Below are positions 51,340-62,052 of a stretch of DNA of 64,000 nucleotides, piece after piece (the stretch's first letter is position 1; every line of letters starts with the position of its first letter). A program made the translations under genes and the position numbers. The notes beneath the pieces were generated by a model. It ran no database searches and was not told the origin of the DNA. It saw only the letters and a program-made list of their open reading frames with translations. The stretch is from Nematopogon swammerdamellus (Eukaryota; Arthropoda; Insecta; Lepidoptera; Adelidae): assembly GCA_946902875.1 (NCBI GenBank), contig OX336338.1, forward strand, positions 6,873,971 through 6,937,970, read 5' to 3'.

Positions 51340-51819
51340 AGCACACGCGCGGAATCCTCTTGTTGGCTTACCGACGACGCATGCACGCTGGACAGGGTCC
51401 ATCCACTGCCGGCTTTCAGCTTTATTCGAAACGAGACGATCCTTTTGAGACCGTTGATGCGGAAAACTTGAATAACGCAATAAAGTCGTATATTCGTTGA
51501 GCACGAGTTTTATTAGTATTCTCTTTGGTGCGCGGCGATTCCGATTGTGCACTCAATCTGGAGCGGACATCAAAGCGAGCGGGAGACCTCGTGGCGTCAG
51601 GCGTCCCGTCTCCCGCACGCAGACCCCGCGTTGTCGCCTCGGTGCCCACGCGGCAGATGCACAAACCAACGTGCCACGAGCTCCGGCCGTCCGCGAATAT
51701 CAAACTAGCATAATATACATTTAAACATGTTTGTAGGCAGAACTATTTATAAGTTTTTATGCGCACACTCACTATACGTGCAACAAGAACGAACATAATG
51801 GCCACGGAACCCTCGGAGG

Positions 51820-51820
<1 letters not shown>
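51340..51820. other. GC-rich stretch, no gene assigned
   Basis: 51540-51690 is CpG-rich with overlapping open frames on both strands; there is no conserved peptide or splice pair. A short 'ggaaccctcgg' relic of family C is at 51806-51816. Confidence 0.3.

Positions 51821-51821
<1 letters not shown>

Positions 51822-51870
<49 letters not shown>
51822..51870. repeat. (AG)n microsatellite
   Basis: An uninterrupted AG repeat of more than 20 units, following a GGGA-rich lead-in. Confidence 0.95.
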
Positions 51871-51871
<1 letters not shown>

Positions 51872-52435
51872 CATGTGCGTCACCGTGCGCGGGGCCGCCA
51901 TCACTGACTACAAGCGAGGAAAGTGAGAATGTAAGTAGTTGTTGTGTACGGACACCGTGGTGCGCTGGCGCGCGCTTGCGTGAGTGCAAAATCAGCGCGC
52001 TTGCATGAAGATGGTTAACTAGTCTGTTTAAACTATGACGGAACTGCCGATTTTGACCCTTATGTCTAATCAAGTAATCTGCCAGAGCTCTGTCCGGTCT
52101 GCAACGGATCCTCGTGAACTCGCCCGCAGCGAGAGAGTTGTGAGTTCATATTGCGTGATTTTGAGCAACATTCTCAGCACAGCGCGCCCCCGTACGGGCT
52201 CTATCAAGTGCATTTGTAATGATTGTAGGTATCCGGTGAGTATGAACACATCGGCTGACTAGGGGTGTACCGTACACGAGTTTATGCATGCCCTAAACGG
52301 AAGTGACGTGTATTATGTTATACTGCCTATTGCATTGCAACTGTATTACCGGTTCATGTTTGGTTTGCTCTCGGAAACCCTGTTTTTCTGAGTATCGATA
52401 ATTAGCGTCTAGAATTTTATTAGTTCTTAGTCCCG
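51871..52435. other. No gene recognised
   Basis: Moderately GC-rich, with no repeat match or coding signal. Confidence 0.3.
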
Positions 52436-52439
52436 CACA

Positions 52440-52820
52440 GTCATTCGTAATTAAAAAAACCGACCCTTAAAAAGTTAAAAATAATTTCCGTTTACTTACT
52501 TAAAGGAGTCAGGGGACCGCTAAGTAAATGCCCCGCAGCTCTGAGTTTTTATATTTTATTTAGGTCACCCGACTCCTTTAAGTGCGTAAATGGAAATTAT
52601 TTTTGACTTTTTAAGGGTTTTGATTACAAACATAGCTACGAACCATTCCGATTAAACCAACTTTCTAATAAAAATAACCGCATCCAAATCGGTCTATCCG
52701 TTGCCGATGCCACAGACAGACACACCCTTACACACATACACATACCCCCACACCCTCACATACACACATACAACTTTACTTATAACACCCCTCTTTTTTC
52801 GTCGGGGGTTAAAAATTATT
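52440..52820. repeat. Repeat with 47-bp imperfect inverted arms ('cccgacgaaaaaagagggg' family)
   Basis: 'cccttaaaaagttaaaaata ... aaaggagtc' (from 52465) is mirrored by 'gactcctttaag ... tgactttttaaggg' (to 52618). It then continues through 'ccaaatcggtctatccgttg' to 'cttttttcgtcgggggttaa'. The same terminal motif is at 63378-63412 in reverse. Probably a MITE; the family is common-looking but unnamed by me. Confidence 0.6.
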
Positions 52821-53094
52821 TTATCGTCTTACCGATGCGATTCGCACCGGTTAAAGCCGGTAAAATAATTTGTATTCGAATTATATTACCTATCATATTG
52901 ATTATTTATGATTCTTATGGTAATTTGACTAAGTAGGTACTCTCAAATTTGTCACAATGTTTTAAGTTCTAATATTATTCCCAAAGTTTTTGTTATGAAA
53001 TAAACTAATCGTTAAAAAATATCAAAACATTTTATTACTTGGTTGGTTTTCCGTTGGCAATTGACGTATTTTGTTTTATTATTGGTTCGTGGCC

Positions 53095-53280
53095 GCCGCC
53101 GACACATTCGGCTCATAGTGGGAAGAGGCAACAGCGTTTGCTCACGAGATAGGTTCGAGGATGGTGGCCGCCTTATGCAACCGCTCGTGCCTTGCCCATT
53201 TCAGGCAAAGGATTAGCCTGAAAATCCAGAGGGGAAACGCGGCCGGCATCCCCGGCACTATGCCGGGGGCAAAAAGTAGA
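53095..53280 (+). repeat. Repeat fragment with 'agaggggaaacgcggcc' block
   Basis: 'tagcctgaaaatccagaggg' and 'aaacgcggccggcatccccg' resemble the shorter piece at 35090-35135. In one frame it reads FRQRISLKIQRGNAAGIPGT, possibly a LINE ORF2 end. Low certainty. Confidence 0.4.
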
Positions 53281-53559
53281 TGAAATGTATTTACTAGGTT
53301 AGTTTTATTATACTTTTAAATGTTTTTTATTTATATTATTATTTTTATTTATTATTCATTTATTTCCACGTTTTCCTTATATTAATTTTGAATATTTATA
53401 TAAATAAAAAACTTAAATAAAATCTAATATTAATATAAATTATATTTTTCTTTTCTTATTATTTTTAATTATTTATTTCTTTATTTTCACGCTTTTTGAT
53501 ACATATTTACATTAATTTTATATAATTATAAAATAAAATACCTATACAAAATTAATACA

Positions 53560-53850
53560 AACAGACAAAAACAAAAAACGGTATTTTCGCCGGCGGCGGG
53601 AGGCGGACCTCCAAGCACGCCGTCGGGTGCAGACCGTGGCTACGGAGCTCTCCGAGACGACGCGAGACTAAGCTTCGAGCGGTAGGTGGTGGTACTAGAC
53701 ACGTAGGCCACCACCACCCCCATCTCTGAGAGCTCCGTATCCACCGGCTGCGGGGCGACGACACGCAGTCCTTTCATGGATCTTGATCCTCGTGCGTGCG
53801 CTGCCGCTGCGCACCGTACCGCCACGCCGCGCGCCGGTAGCGGGGGCGAT
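53560..53850 (-). other. GC-rich coding-like block of unknown origin
   Basis: The minus strand is open for 77 codons (VAPQPVDTELSEMGVVVAYV, SSTTTYRSKL). TACGGAGCTCTC and GAGAGCTCCGTA form an inverted pair at 53640-53738. It is flanked by AT-rich tails and followed by a SINE. It may be an ORF1 fragment of a LINE; not identified. Confidence 0.3.
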
Positions 53851-53926
53851 AAAAAATAATTAATAATAAACAATATTTTAATTTTAGATTTAATGCAATA
53901 GCTTTTTTGTAATCTACTAAATAAAT

Positions 53927-54032
53927 TTTTTTTAATTTTTTTTTTTTATAGAAACTGACACTGTTGCCCTCATCACCTACAACATTCGTGATGTCAGCCC
54001 ATAACACCGGATGAACTGGTGCCACGTACATA
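53927..54032 (-). repeat. Chimeric SINE, 3' fragment (copy 9)
   Basis: Poly-T then 'gaaactgacactgttgccct', 'tgatgtcagcccataacacc'. Cut off at 'gaactggtgccacgta', where a family C copy begins. Confidence 0.7.
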
Positions 54033-54034
54033 GA

Positions 54035-54148
54035 TGTTTTAGGGTTCCGTACGGGTTCCGTTCTGTCCGTCCGTCTTTCTGTCATACCTTTAAAGGGCTG
54101 TATCTTTTGAACCGTAATAGGTAGCCAGTTGAAATGTTTACAGAATAT
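54035..54148 (+). repeat. Family C repeat, left part, interrupted by a LINE
   Basis: 'agggttccgtacgggttccg', (gtcc)n and 'gtagccagttgaaatgttta' match 2532-2660. The match breaks at 'cagaata' where the LINE begins. The remaining family C end is found after the LINE tail ('ggtacggaaccctcagtgcg', 56210-56260). Confidence 0.7.
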
Positions 54149-56075
54149 TGCCAGGGCCAAATTTGACCACATCGGCAGAATCGGCGATAGACTGAACGAG
54201 CATCCAACTGTGAGCCGTGAGTTCTGGTCTCTCGCCAAATCTGTCGAGTCGAATTTCTGCCGCTCCTCTCTTCCACCTCTGCAGTGTCCTGGAGGCTCAC
54301 TTGCTCACTCCGCAAAGGAGAAAGCCGACTTACTGGTATCTCTCTTTGCGGGGAACTCTAACCTGGACGATGGAGGTGCCACTCCCCCATCCATACCTAG
54401 GTGTGAGAACTCCATGCCGGAAGTGCAGTTCCGACAACGAACTGTACGGGCGGAGCTTCTCTCCCTAGACGTCAGGAAAGCGAGTGGGCCGGACAGGATT
54501 CCTGCATTGGTGTTAAAAAGGTGTGCTCCCGAGTTGGCTCCAGTGCTGACGCGCCTATTCCGTCTCTCCTACTCTAATGGTCGTGTGCCGGCGGCCTGGA
54601 AATCTGCGTTTGTGCAAGCGGTCCCCAAAAAGGGTGACCGCTCAAACCCGTCAAACTACCGACCTATAGCGATTACCTCCCTTCTCTGTAAGGTGATGGA
54701 GCGCATCATCAATGCGCAGCTCATGAAGTACCTAGAGACAAATGACCTCATCAGCGATCGGCAATACGGCTTCCGGCCAAAACGATCTGCTGGTGATCTC
54801 CTAGCGTACGTCACTCACCTTTGGGGGGAATCGCTTGAAGGTCATGGCGAATCCTTGGCAATTGGCCTTGATATTGCCAAGGCATTTGACCGGGTTTGGC
54901 ACAAGTCGCTCTTGGGCAAATTGCCGGCTTACGGACTTCCTTCTGGCCTGTGTGACTGGGTCGCCGACTTCCTACATGGGCGTAGCATTCAGGTCCTAGT
55001 GGACGGTTGCTCGTCGGACGCCATGTCAGTGAACGCCGGCGTACCACAAGGATCTGTGTTGTCACCCACGCTGTTTCTTCTGCACATCAATGATATGCTG
55101 TCTCTGGGCAACATACATTGTTATGCAGATGACAGTACGGCACACGGATCCTACACCAGTCACCCTTCAGCCAGTCGGGATGTTGTGGATGAGAAGAGAC
55201 GAAGACTTGTGTCTGAGCTCGAACATACACTCGGTTCTATTTCCGAATGGGGCCGTAATAATTTGGTCGAGTTCAACGCTTCCAAGACACAAGTTTGCGC
55301 GTTCAGTGCGAAGAGAGTGGCGTTCACACCGGCTCCTTCATTCCAAGGCACGTCGCTCAAATTAAGCGAACACCTCGGGGTCCTCGGAGTCGAACTGTCG
55401 CACGACTTGAACTTTCGTCGCCACATCGAGGGGAAGGCCAAGCTGGCTTCTAAAAAGCTGGGCGTACTCAATAAGGTGCGACGGTACTTCACGGCGGACC
55501 AAAAGCTGCTGCTGTATAAATCGCAGATCAGGTCTTGCTTGGAGTACTGCTCGCACCTGTGGGATGGCTCTGCCAAATACCAGCTTGCGCCTCTGGACTC
55601 GATCCAGCGTCGAGCCGTGCGACTAGTGGGTGACCCCGAAGTGTCCCGTGATCTAGAACCACTGCAACACCGTAGGGATGTCGGCTCCCTAAGTGTGTTC
55701 TATCGCTTATTCCATGGGGAGTGCTCGGAGGAGCTGTTTAACGCGATCCCGCCGTCCCCTTTCCACCTCCGCACCACGCGCACTGGGCAGGGATTGCATC
55801 CATATACGCTGGACTTACCGCGCATGCGTACCAATCGATTCTGCAGATCTTTCCTGTACAGAACCGGTAAACTCTGGAACGCTCTCCCTGCTCATATATT
55901 TCCCCCCAAGTACAGTCTCGGGTCCTTCAAGAGGGGCGTGAATGGGCACCTGTCAGGCCGGCATGGCATTCGCAACCCCCGAATACGACCGAATGTCCAT
56001 GGGCGCCGTTAGACACCTTATGGGTGCCTTGGCGCCATATGTCGAGCTAACAATAAAAAAAAAATAAATAAATAA
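54149..56075 (+). mobile_element. 5'-truncated CR1/Jockey-type LINE with A-rich tail
   Basis: The element starts abruptly inside a family C repeat, contains only the reverse-transcriptase half of ORF2, a short 3' UTR ('ttagacaccttatgggtgcc') and an A-rich (aaat)n tail. No endonuclease and no ORF1. At least four shorter copies of the same family occur here (6115, 16225, 20015, 45378), all ending at the same 3' point. Confidence 0.88.
54150..56012 (+). CDS. Non-LTR retrotransposon reverse transcriptase (ORF2 C-terminal half, uninterrupted)
   Basis: About 620 codons without a stop. It copies element RNA into DNA at a nicked target. The natural start and the N-terminal endonuclease are absent, so the frame opens in flanking sequence. 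Visible motifs in order: VRKASGPDRIP, PKKGDRSNPSNYRPIAITS, the fingers/palm block IGLDIAKAFDRVWH with catalytic Asp encoded at 54870, GVPQGSVLSPTLF, the CYADDS box at 55119-55136 (YADD catalytic pair), and the thumb-like RSCLEYCSHLWDG. The pre-stop block FCRSFLYRTGKLWNALPAHI follows. The lack of any disabling mutation suggests a recent insertion. The clade (CR1, Jockey or relative) cannot be fixed by eye. Confidence 0.92.
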   Translation, partial: ARAKFDHIGRIGDRLNEHPTVSREFWSLAKSVESNFCRSSLPPLQCPGGSLAHSAKEKADLLVSLFAGNSNLDDGGATPPSIPRCENSMPEVQFRQRTVRAELLSLDVRKASGPDRIPALVLKRCAPELAPVLTRLFRLSYSNGRVPAAWKSAFVQAVPKKGDRSNPSNYRPIAITSLLCKVMERIINAQLMKYLETNDLISDRQYGFRPKRSAGDLLAYVTHLWGESLEGHGESLAIGLDIAKAFDRVWHKSLLGKLPAYGLPSGLCDWVADFLHGRSIQVLVDGCSSDAMSVNAGVPQGSVLSPTLFLLHINDMLSLGNIHCYADDSTAHGSYTSHPSASRDVVDEKRRRLVSELEHTLGSISEWGRNNLVEFNASKTQVCAFSAKRVAFTPAPSFQGTSLKLSEHLGVLGVELSHDLNFRRHIEGKAKLASKKLGVLNKVRRYFTADQKLLLYKSQIRSCLEYCSHLWDGSAKYQLAPLDSIQRRAVRLVGDPEVSRDLEPLQHRRDVGSLSVFYRLFHGECSEELFNAIPPSPFHLRTTRTGQGLHPYTLDLPRMRTNRFCRSFLYRTGKLWNALPAHIFPPKYSLGSFKRGVNGHLSGRHGIRNPRIRPNVHGRR

Positions 56076-56259
56076 AACAAAAAGTAAAAAATTAAAATTA
56101 ATCCCATACAAGAAATGTGTTTTTTAACGTTTATTGTTTTTGATCTATCATAAAAGCGGTAATACATACAATGGTCAAACAAAAATACTAAAAACTGGCA
56201 AGTTACGTGGTGGTACGGAACCCTCAGTGCGCGAGTCCGACACGCACTTGTTTGTTTAA

Positions 56260-56535
56260 CATAATTTAGTTATCATTTTATTAACAAAGTTTTCGCGTAG
56301 TCATTAAAGCCGTTTTAAACAGGTGCGTCCAAGTATGTTCTTCTCAGCCTAAATGACTTCAGAGCCAAACACACATACTGGCTCTTAAAACCATTCCTAT
56401 TTTCTAAAGTTATTAGGGTTTCTATAAAGAGAACTCCCTCTATAGGGAGTATACACTATTGTACAAACTGAGTTCTCACTTGGTCACTTTTTATATAGTG
56501 CTTGGGAATAAAGATCGAAAATTTAGAGAGATACG
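56260..56535. other. No gene seen
   Basis: A short palindromic stretch 'gagaactccctctatagggagt' (56430-56451, split here only for naming) is the single structure noted. Confidence 0.3.
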
Positions 56536-56705
56536 TCATCGACCCGGTGGCGGAATTGGTAACGCGCTGGCGGCTCATGCCGGAGTTCCAAGTTCGAATC
56601 ATGGTCGGGACGTATTTTATCTCTTCATTTTCGGCTTTGCATTTATCTAAAGAAGAAATATAAAAAGCGAGTACATGCTTTGTAGGTACTAACATACAAA
56701 AATAT
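56535..56705 (+). mobile_element. tRNA-headed SINE, short copy
   Basis: CCCGGTGGCGGAATTGGTAA (A box TGGCGGAATTGG) and CCAAGTTCGAATCATGG (B box GTTCGAATC) are 35 nt apart, as in a tRNA. The sequence then continues into 'aaaaagcgagtacatgcttt' and 'actaacatacaaaaatataa', shared with 9930-9990. The acceptor stem pairs only partially (CGACC with GGTCG). Confidence 0.65.
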
Positions 56706-57240
56706 AATATCGTTGCCACAGTTGATTACACAGCTAGAAGTGGGTGCTCCTGGAACTATTAACAAACAAGACACGCACCAAGCAAAGCCTTTGCATTCAA
56801 CTTTATGATATGGAAGGGGGAGGGGGAGGGGGGGATCGGCGTTGCTGTACTAGTGGAGAAATGGAATGATTTGAAGAACTATATCACATTCGTTAAGTTA
56901 TTGGGAGTTCTTTTAAACATAGCAAGAAGAGAATAGATGCACGTGTGATAAGGTTCCTCGGGCTAGAAGAAAGAGAAATAGAAATAAATTTATTGCTCAC
57001 GAAAATCGTACATTATGATTATTATATAATATACAGGTACAGTTACAGTATTGGTATGCATACTATTCCCTACAATACTCACTGGGTACATTTCCGTATC
57101 AGGCATGGTAGGTTTATCTTATGTCGCGTGCAAACTAGCTAACCACATGTAAAGCATGAAAAATGAAATTACAATTTATAAAAAGCAATGTACGTACAAA
57201 GTAATAATAATATACAATAAATTATGTTAAATAAATAACT
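56706..57240. other. No gene seen; G-rich tract at 56813-56833
   Basis: 'ggaagggggagggggagggg' is a purine tract with G-quadruplex potential. The rest is AT-rich. Confidence 0.35.
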
Positions 57241-57244
57241 GGCG

Positions 57245-57345
57245 TCCCGCAATCAAGGGCCTACTTCATTCAAAGGGTAAGCCTTGCCATCAAGTGTTCT
57301 AGGAACATTTGAAAATGCCCCTTTTGATAGTTATTTTAATGTTTG
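57245..57345. repeat. Short interspersed repeat, reversed relative of 37945-38040
   Basis: 'gcaatcaagggcctacttca' and 'gccccttttgatagttatt' mirror the earlier copy. Unclassified. Confidence 0.4.
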
Positions 57346-57885
57346 TTAGGTAGGTTTATTTCTTTAGTTATTAGTATTACTTTTTTGTTATTTATTAAAT
57401 AAATGATATAAATGAAGTACTTACATAAATAAAAATAACAATAACTGTTAAATTTGTTTACCCATAATGTTATAATTATTATAACATATATGTTTAAACA
57501 AATTCACAGATCTGATGCAATACATGTCATGACCTTCGGGTACATTGAAAATGACTTTTAGGGCGTATTCAAATATAAGCTTATAGCGATCGCCGACTGT
57601 GAGCGTGAAAATATCCTGGTGTCGCTGAAGCGACGAACTCAACGAGCGAACGCACTGCAGATTCTAACCTGTTCACTATATAATAACTTCTACTCAACAT
57701 GTATTCATATTTAAAAATTTGATTATAATTTACTTGCTTTTTCATACTGAAATATGTCAATTTTGAAAAATATACAAAAATTGTCAATAATAAAAAAAAT
57801 TAAATTAAAAAATTTAAATTCCTAATTTTCAAGTATATGCATACACGAAAACCATTTTAACTACTCACACTGCAAGATAAAGACG
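57346..57885. other. AT-rich sequence, nothing recognised
   Basis: No open frame or structured element of note. Confidence 0.35.
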
Positions 57886-57889
57886 ACTT

Positions 57890-58250
57890 GTAACTCGCGT
57901 AACGGAAAATTAAAAAAATCATAACTCCCACATTTTTCAAACAATCAAAAAACATCCCCAAATTTTGAGTCAATCTACAATACCTATAAAAATAGAAAAG
58001 TTTAAAATATATTGTATTTAGAAATATGTTTAAAAGTTACCTTTATTCCCTAAAAACGGCAATTTTAAGCGGTTTTTTTTGCGATTTTCTCAATCTTGTA
58101 GTCCTCGTCGATACGCGTCTTTTGACACCCTAAATATTTACGTAGCCTTAAAACTCACGACACCAGGGCGAATTCGCACTCTCGCTGGAAATCGGGGACT
58201 ATACTGAAGCGATCGAAAAGACATTTCCAATGTCAAAAACATAACACAGG
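57890..58250. repeat. Interspersed repeat family E, copy 2
   Basis: 'gatacgcgtcttttgacacc' and 'gaaaagacatttccaatgtc' match 11740-11880; the first part is more divergent. Confidence 0.5.
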
Positions 58251-58286
58251 TGGAGGTATAGTTTTTATTAGGTACGTGAGCGTACG

Positions 58287-58385
58287 GCGCGCGCGGGGCG
58301 AGCGGCCGCGCGGGGCTAGCGGCCGCGCGGGGCTAGCGGCCGGGCGGGGGTAGCTAGCGGCCGGGCGGCGGCGGCGCGCCGGCGA
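58287..58385. repeat. GC-rich array of ~17-bp units
   Basis: Three to four near-identical units 'gcgcggggctagcggcc' followed by degenerate ones. It is extremely CpG-rich within AT-rich intron DNA. Nothing suggests coding. Confidence 0.7.
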
Positions 58386-58404
58386 GGTGCTGTAGGGCGG
58401 GAGA

Positions 58405-58745
58405 TCTAATAACGCGCCAGCTCACGCCTCTTTGTAGAGGAACTTTTGGGTTCGTCATTATGTTGCTTTTTTGAGTTAAGCAAGTCGGTAGATATTTCTG
58501 ATGTTGACGGGGCCGAAGCACGCTTTGGAGCGAGTGAAAAATGATTACGTGTTGTTTTAGAGCTCGTATATTATCCACTTCTAATTTTGAATAAATTCAC
58601 TGGAATGGACGGACAAACTCGATAATATTTTCGCTCGCGATTCATATATTATAATTTCATCAAAACCCGATCAATTGTTTAGGAACGCACAGAGGTGAAA
58701 CATCCAAATATACCTCGAAATATACATTTTTATTTCTATAGATTT
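58405..58745. other. No gene seen
   Basis: Unremarkable sequence between repeats. Confidence 0.3.
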
Positions 58746-58749
58746 ATAT

Positions 58750-59067
58750 ATTTGAGGCAGGAACCTTCGCGGGCGTAAACAGAAGAACCTACCAAAATTC
58801 CATCACAATCGGATCAATGGTTTAGGAACGAATGAAGGACGAACATACAAACATTCGTTATTTATTTATATACCGCTTGACGTTGAGTTTTGGGACACGG
58901 TGTATATAGACTAGCTTTTGACCACGGCTTCGCTCACACAGCCTATGTCCATCCTGTCTATTCTAAATATTGGTCAAAGACTTTTTTAAATCGGATGAGT
59001 ATTTTCAGAGATTACCTCCTACATCCAAACTTACAAACTTTACTTCTTTATAATATTAAAGTCTAGA
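58750..59067 (-). mobile_element. Two Helitron-like fragments (H3 relative and H4)
   Basis: 58750-58866 is a reversed relative of H3 ('ccttcgcgggcgtaaac', 'aatcggatcaatggttta'). 58911-59067 on the minus strand starts TCTAGACTTTAATATTATAA and ends 'gagcgaagccgtggtcaaaa' + GCTAG followed by T, a typical Helitron 3' end. The base before the TC start is T rather than A. Confidence 0.5.
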
Positions 59068-59069
59068 AG

Positions 59070-59815
59070 TGTCGATTAACGAAATACGAATTCATGTACG
59101 CATAGGTACTAGTACATATACTACGGAGACCCCTCATCTTTCAGGATTCCGCAACCATTAAATTTGGTATAATAGGGATTAATATAAAATTGTAAGAGTC
59201 GTTGTCAGCCTGTCTGTTACACTGAGCTCTGCATCTAAAATATATAACCTAACCAATAAAATTTAAGCATACGTAAGGAGGTGACCACAGTGATTGTAAA
59301 AGTTAAGATAAACCTATTGGTTTATCTTATTTTAGTATTACTACAATTGAGCGTTTATTGCGAAACTCAGCCAGCTATTAATGACAAGGCTTTAAATGTA
59401 TATTCACACTTTCATAGCAGAGTGTACTGTACCTATGTAGGTCCGAACACAACATGAACATGAACACAACACACATAAAATGCTTTCCACTCACTCGCTC
59501 TTATTTCCCGATACCAGTAAAGGCAGTATGAGTTTGCGTTCGTTACAATTAACACAGGAAACGTGGATCTACTCTGTAGTTTGCATGAACGCGCCGCTAC
59601 CAAGTTGAATGGATACGACCATCGCCGCGCCGTTAGCCTGTTACAGAGACATTATTCGTTAGTCGGTTACGACCTTATTTAATTGCTTCTATAGACCAAT
59701 TAGAAGAAGGCGGCCGCGCTCACTCGCAAAGACTTTTCGATCGTAAACCTAAAAGAAACTCCAATCGAAAAGCTTCTACCGAGGCTCGAACTTACTCACA
59801 TCCTATTCGTTTTTA
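59070..59815. other. No gene seen
   Basis: AT-rich to mixed sequence with no recognised repeat. Confidence 0.35.
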
Positions 59816-60262
59816 TTTAGGGTTTCGTCGCAAAAATTGCGAAAAAAAAGGGATTTATGGGATCACTCTAGTGTCTGTACATCTGTCGTTAACACTGATA
59901 TCTCCGGATTTACGGAACCAATTTTGATGAAACTGATTCCAAAATCTGAAAATTTTCCCGCATAATAGTTTGGTCGAAAATAAAGCGTTTCCCAAAATGT
60001 GAACGAAAAAAAAATACTTTTTGAAGTTATACTTCTTTACGGACATTATGCAAATATCTATGAAAATAAAAATATGTTATGAAAATAAGCAGTAAACTCC
60101 GAAATCTCGTCACCGGTAATTTGTATGCTGTGCCTGTGACCGTCACCGTCACCGGCGCAGCATAGAAATCATTTGTTTGTAAGTATTCGACAGCTCAACC
60201 GCACCCGGTTTGTAAGGGTTCCGCTTTTTCTTCTTTTGAGGTACGGAACCCTAAAAAAGTAA
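59816..60262. repeat. Family C-like element ('gggtttcg...ggaaccctaaaaaa')
   Basis: The right end 'gaggtacggaaccctaaaaa' is the family C terminus. The interior ('atatctccggatttacggaa', 'cataatagtttggtcgaaaa') differs from the 320-bp units, so it is a different subfamily. Confidence 0.5.
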
Positions 60263-60264
60263 AT

Positions 60265-60900
60265 AAAGTCGTCAATATGATGTATGTATACACATACGCG
60301 AACTTACGCATATTCTATGAGGTACAATTCTTCTCTCGACACAATCGTATTGAGGGCGAGTGCTCACAGTCACGTGGCTCGCACAGTGAGCGATTCTAAA
60401 AGTGATGATGCAAACATACAACTTTACCACAGTCACTAGCTCTGTGAGCCCCTCTACAATCGCTTCACGCGGTGTGAGAGCATGCGCGTGACATGGTGCT
60501 ACAGGTGTAAAGAGTTATGCTTAGTGCTAAGTTTACATATTATTACGTCAGCTGTGTCCAACCGGTAGTACGCGGGCCCCCGGTAGTACGCGGCCTTATT
60601 TTTAGGCGCCCGTACACAAACGTTCCTATAAACTTAAACATTAAAATAATACCGCGAAAAATATAAAATATAAAAAAATATTTAGAAATAACCTTGACTC
60701 CAGAACGTAAAAATTACCTAATGCCGTCATGCTGTCATATAGTGGATTATATATAATAATATAGCAAATTTTGTAAATTTGTCTGAATATCAAAATAACC
60801 AGGTAATCCATTAAAATTTATAGGTAAACGTCATACATAGGTGCTGTCCCTACTTGAAGGTGCCCGATGGGCTTGACAGAATTAATATGGAAGTAGCTCT
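60265..60900. other. No gene seen; short direct repeat near 60560
   Basis: 'ccggtagtacgcgg' occurs twice at 60559-60592. The rest is unremarkable. Confidence 0.35.
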
Positions 60901-60901
60901 T

Positions 60902-61232
60902 TTAAGACGAGACGGAAGTAAATTTTTTCCATACGTCTTTCGGCATTTCTATTTTTTACCCCCCTAAACCTTATCCGATTTTTACAATTATTTTTTTGTT
61001 GTATAGTACAGTCGAATCTACGTTCCTGTCTTTTATTTTTTTAATATCTAAAGTGATGACTCAATAAAGCAAAAAATAAAAAAAAAATTTTTTTCGGTCG
61101 AAATACAAATTTTTAGCTCCGGTGATGTGAAGAAAAACATTTGTAAAAATCGGATAAGGTTTAGGGGGCTAGAAAACATAAATGCCGAAAGACGATTTTG
61201 TATGGAGAAAGTTAACTTCCGTCTCGTCTTAA
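60902..61232. mobile_element. TTAA-flanked MITE (piggyBac type), 323 bp
   Basis: Inverted ends GACGAGACGGAAGT (60906 onward; minus strand from 61228) continue as imperfect arms of about 85 bp including 'gtctttcggcattt' and 'cctaaaccttatccgatttt'. TTAA is present on both sides (60902-60905 and 61229-61232), the piggyBac target signature. The interior is AT-rich without a transposase. Confidence 0.82.
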
Positions 61233-61234
61233 GG

Positions 61235-62035
61235 CAAAACCGGTTGGACACCACTGCATTACGTTATGAGATCAATGTACCCGACCTCTTCTGCAGCGCC
61301 TACAGCCAGACACGCCGCCGCGAGCTCCGCATTCCGACCCCTTCTCTTCATTATCCATTACAGAAATGTTGGGCGTCCGAACGTAAAAAAAAATCCATCT
61401 ATTCCGACGTTCCTTTCTGCAAAACGGAGTACACAATATTATCCTACGTCGGCACAATGTTCGACGTGAATGGGCTCACCGTCGGTCGGTTGCTCGATTC
61501 AGGCTAGCACTTTGCGGCCATTCCGGATTTCTATTCCTTGGAGCCGGCGAAATGCTAACTAGTGGCTCGGCACTAGTAGACAACAATGGTGTGGGGGGCT
61601 GCAGCACAGCAGGTAATAATGTGCTCCAACAACATCTATTTATTGCGTCTTCAATGCTTCGGGCAGGCCGCCCGGCGCCGCCGCCGCAGGGACCGTTCGC
61701 TTTGCATTATTTGCTCGGTGGAAATGATTGTGGGCGTGCCGCCGTCGCTTCTGTTCTGCCGGCCTATTCAGAGGCTTTCTGCTCTCATCAAAGAGTTGAA
61801 TGAGGGCATATTGCGCAATGTCTACAGCAGGGGGGGGGGGGGGGGGGGGGGGTGGTTCGCCTGCAAATACTAGACAATCTTCCATCAATGAGAAATATTG
61901 TTTCCAAAGCTTCCCCTCCCATTTCACGTGGAACGCTATTAACTCTAGCAAGAATTCGATAGGCGTTCGATTTTCTCATGACAATATCGGCGAATTCGTC
62001 TTTGCATTGCTCATATTGGTTCATTAAATGTTTTA
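61235..62035. other. Mixed sequence with 23-bp poly-G run; no gene assigned
   Basis: G run at 61830-61852. Several overlapping frames on both strands reach 80-126 codons; none shows a known domain. A minus frame (61788-62024, EQCKDEFADIVMRKSNAYRI) looks protein-like but has no supporting splice or homology evidence that I can see. Confidence 0.3.
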
Positions 62036-62052
62036 TGTCTCTATTTATTCAT

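Noticed and set aside
54129..54150. First codons of the long frame as the true start of the LINE protein
   Set aside because: These codons belong to the interrupted family C repeat; the LINE is 5'-truncated and has no native start.
56535..56620. Functional tRNA gene
   Set aside because: A and B boxes are present but the acceptor and anticodon stems do not pair properly, and the 3' part matches another SINE-like copy.
61788..62024. Minus-strand 78-codon frame as a receptor or other exon
   Set aside because: On the wrong strand for the receptor, no recognised family, and half of it is poly-Pro from the poly-G run.
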